Below, one piece after another: positions 62,855 through 64,000 of a stretch of DNA of 64,000 bases; position 1 is the first letter of the stretch, and every line of letters starts with the position of its first letter. The notes beneath the pieces are model-generated. The model saw only the letters and a program-made list of their open reading frames with translations. It had not been told where the DNA came from and made no database searches. Origin of the DNA: Alphaproteobacteria bacterium (lineage in GTDB: Bacteria; Pseudomonadota; Alphaproteobacteria; Caulobacterales; Hyphomonadaceae); the NCBI GenBank assembly GCA_016125405.1, contig WGLW01000004.1, positions 1-64,000 of the forward strand, read 5' to 3'. The position numbers and the translations under genes were made by a program.

Positions 62855-63325
62855 GTGGGCGAAACAATTTCAGTGCGGCCATTCCGCGCCGGCGACGAGG
62901 CCGCGTTCCGCGACATCAATATTGCGTGGATCGAGCGATACTTCGTCGTCGAGAAGAAGGACCGCGAAGTGCTGGAGCACCCAAGGGAAGCGATAATCGA
63001 CAAGGGTGGCGCCATCCTGATGGCGGTCGATGCGTTTGGCGCCATCGGCTGCTGTGCGCTCATGGCCATGGGCGACGGTGTCTTCGAGCTCGCCAAGATG
63101 GGCGTGACGCCGGAGGCCCAGGGGCGCGGCGTCGGCCGAACGCTGATCGACGCGGCAATCGGCCGGGCCCGCGAACTCGGCGCCAAGCGCCTCTTTCTCG
63201 AGACCAATGCGATCCTGAAACCTGCGCTGAAGCTTTATGCCGACGCGGGCTTCAGGCCGGTGGCGACAGCCACGCCATCTCCCTACGCACGTGCCGATGT
63301 GCAGATGGAGCTGATGCTCGACTAA
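62855..63325 (+). CDS. GNAT-family N-acetyltransferase
   Basis: A protein of 156 residues starting at GTG 62855, right after the lemA stop (TAG-GTG), so probably translated with it. It has the GNAT fold: ISVRPFRAGDEAAFRDINIA, GCCALMAMGDGVFELAKMGV, and the acetyl-CoA loop TPEAQGRGVGRTLIDAAIGR. The end (LFLETNAILKPALKLYADAG) is typical of MarR-associated GNAT proteins. It acetylates an amine; the substrate is unknown. Confidence 0.88.
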   Translation: MGETISVRPFRAGDEAAFRDINIAWIERYFVVEKKDREVLEHPREAIIDKGGAILMAVDAFGAIGCCALMAMGDGVFELAKMGVTPEAQGRGVGRTLIDAAIGRARELGAKRLFLETNAILKPALKLYADAGFRPVATATPSPYARADVQMELMLD

Positions 63326-63378
63326 CAGAGGGCTGCGGGGTTTGTCGTCGGGACCGATGAACCGGCGAGCTTTAAAGC

Positions 63379-64000
63379 TCAGAACTCGTCAGGTCGAAGG
63401 CGACGCCACGTGTCGGTGTCGAACACCTCGAGCGGCGTGTAGTCGGCCTTGTAGCCCATCTTGTCCGAGTTCTTCACCCAGTAGCCGAGATAGACATAAG
63501 GCAGGCCCAGTTCGGCGGCGAAGCGCACATGGTCAAGCACCATGAACGCGCCCAAGCTGCGCTTGTCATGTTCTGGCCGGTAGAAGCTGTAGACCATCGA
63601 CAAGCCATCGCGGAGCACGTCTGTCAGCGCGGCGGCCTGCAACTCGCCCTCAGCTTCAGGATCCTCCGCCGACTGGTTGCGGTATTCGAAGACAACGGTT
63701 CTCACGGGGCTGGCGTCGACCATGCCCGCGTAGTCGCGCAGCTCCATCTCGGTCATCCCGCCGCCCGGGTGGCGGTGGCTCAGATAGCGTTTGAGAAGGC
63801 GAAACTGTTCGCGCGTGGCGCTGGCGTGGCAGGGTTCGCGCACCAGGTCCGCGTTGCGGGCCATCACGCGCCGCCAGCGGCGGCTCCAGTCGAAATTTGC
63901 GACATCGATCCTGACCGACCGGCAGGCTCCGCAGCTTTCGCACGCCGGCCGGTAGGCGATGGTCTGGGACCTGCGGAAACCTGACCGCGTAAGGCTGTCA
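63379..64000 (-). CDS. bpt: Leucyl/arginyl-tRNA-protein transferase, 5' end cut by the window edge
   Basis: On the complement the frame is open from the right edge (64000) and ends at 63379, giving 206 visible codons. The N-terminal domain shows the Cys set YRPACESCGACRSVRIDV, and the C-terminal GNAT-like domain has SDKMGYKADYTPLEVFD and YVYLGYWVKNS, both typical of the Bpt/ATE family. It adds Leu or Arg from tRNA to the N-terminus of proteins that start with acidic residues, marking them for ClpAP. The start lies beyond the edge. recO-parC and bpt are often neighbours in alphaproteobacteria. Confidence 0.9.
   Translation of the reverse strand, partial: DSLTRSGFRRSQTIAYRPACESCGACRSVRIDVANFDWSRRWRRVMARNADLVREPCHASATREQFRLLKRYLSHRHPGGGMTEMELRDYAGMVDASPVRTVVFEYRNQSAEDPEAEGELQAAALTDVLRDGLSMVYSFYRPEHDKRSLGAFMVLDHVRFAAELGLPYVYLGYWVKNSDKMGYKADYTPLEVFDTDTWRRLRPDEF

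Overview
The window is GC-rich, densely coded chromosomal DNA from an alphaproteobacterium. The evidence is the gene content: an alphaproteobacterial-type uvrB with a basic N-terminal extension, the recO-parC pair with a leucyl/arginyl-protein transferase (bpt) nearby, many TonB/lipoprotein-type secreted proteins, and a Wzy-type exopolysaccharide locus like those of Caulobacterales/Hyphomonadaceae relatives. I would not go below class with confidence. I saw no rRNA, tRNA, CRISPR array or intact insertion sequence.

Layout. 1-6.8 kb: the 3' part of an unknown minus-strand gene that starts at 365 and runs off the left edge, a zinc-type TonB receptor (ZnuD-like) behind a Zur-like palindrome, a secreted MORN-repeat protein, a small glycine-zipper lipoprotein and uvrB. 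6.8-9.4 kb: a visibly AT-richer island of four tightly packed minus-strand genes, all of unknown function. The last encodes a winged-helix plus HEPN-like protein with an RNGCGH motif, and the first and third share a beta-beta-alpha plus winged-helix layout. A 47-bp imperfect copy of the first gene lies upstream. This island is the best candidate for an undescribed system. 9.4-27.3 kb: mixed metabolic genes, namely a GlxA-type regulator, a DJ-1/PfpI protein, two secretory-lipase-like lipoproteins, a PqaA-like protein, two divergent citrate-synthase paralogues (one fused to a helix-turn-helix) with a cupin, a leaderless-looking desaturase, fbp and transporters. A palindromic GC-rich repeat family recurs in this region.

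27.4-46.2 kb: stress and envelope genes, then an exopolysaccharide locus in blocks of alternating strand. It holds three glycosyltransferases, a membrane-anchored helical protein, a ParA-like ATPase with a small overlapping partner, a Wzy/O-antigen-ligase protein, a metallophosphoesterase, a short Wza-like export protein, an outer-membrane barrel, a Wzc-like tyrosine kinase and the initiating sugar transferase. No flippase (Wzx) is visible here. Sulfur amino-acid genes (metC-like, sseA-like, cysK) are interleaved. The likely logic is: the sugar transferase loads the first sugar, glycosyltransferases extend it, Wzy polymerises, the Wzc kinase controls length, and the short Wza protein plus barrel export it. 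The ParA protein may position the machine.

47-64 kb: a ChrR-like cupin, a receiver protein lacking its phospho-acceptor Asp, a Crp/Fnr regulator, a Tat-exported carboxylesterase, an alkyl-sulfatase, a GNAT-nitrilase fusion, a beta-lactamase-fold hydrolase, recO-parC, an APC-like transporter, a flavoprotein, lemA, a GNAT enzyme and bpt, which is cut by the right edge.
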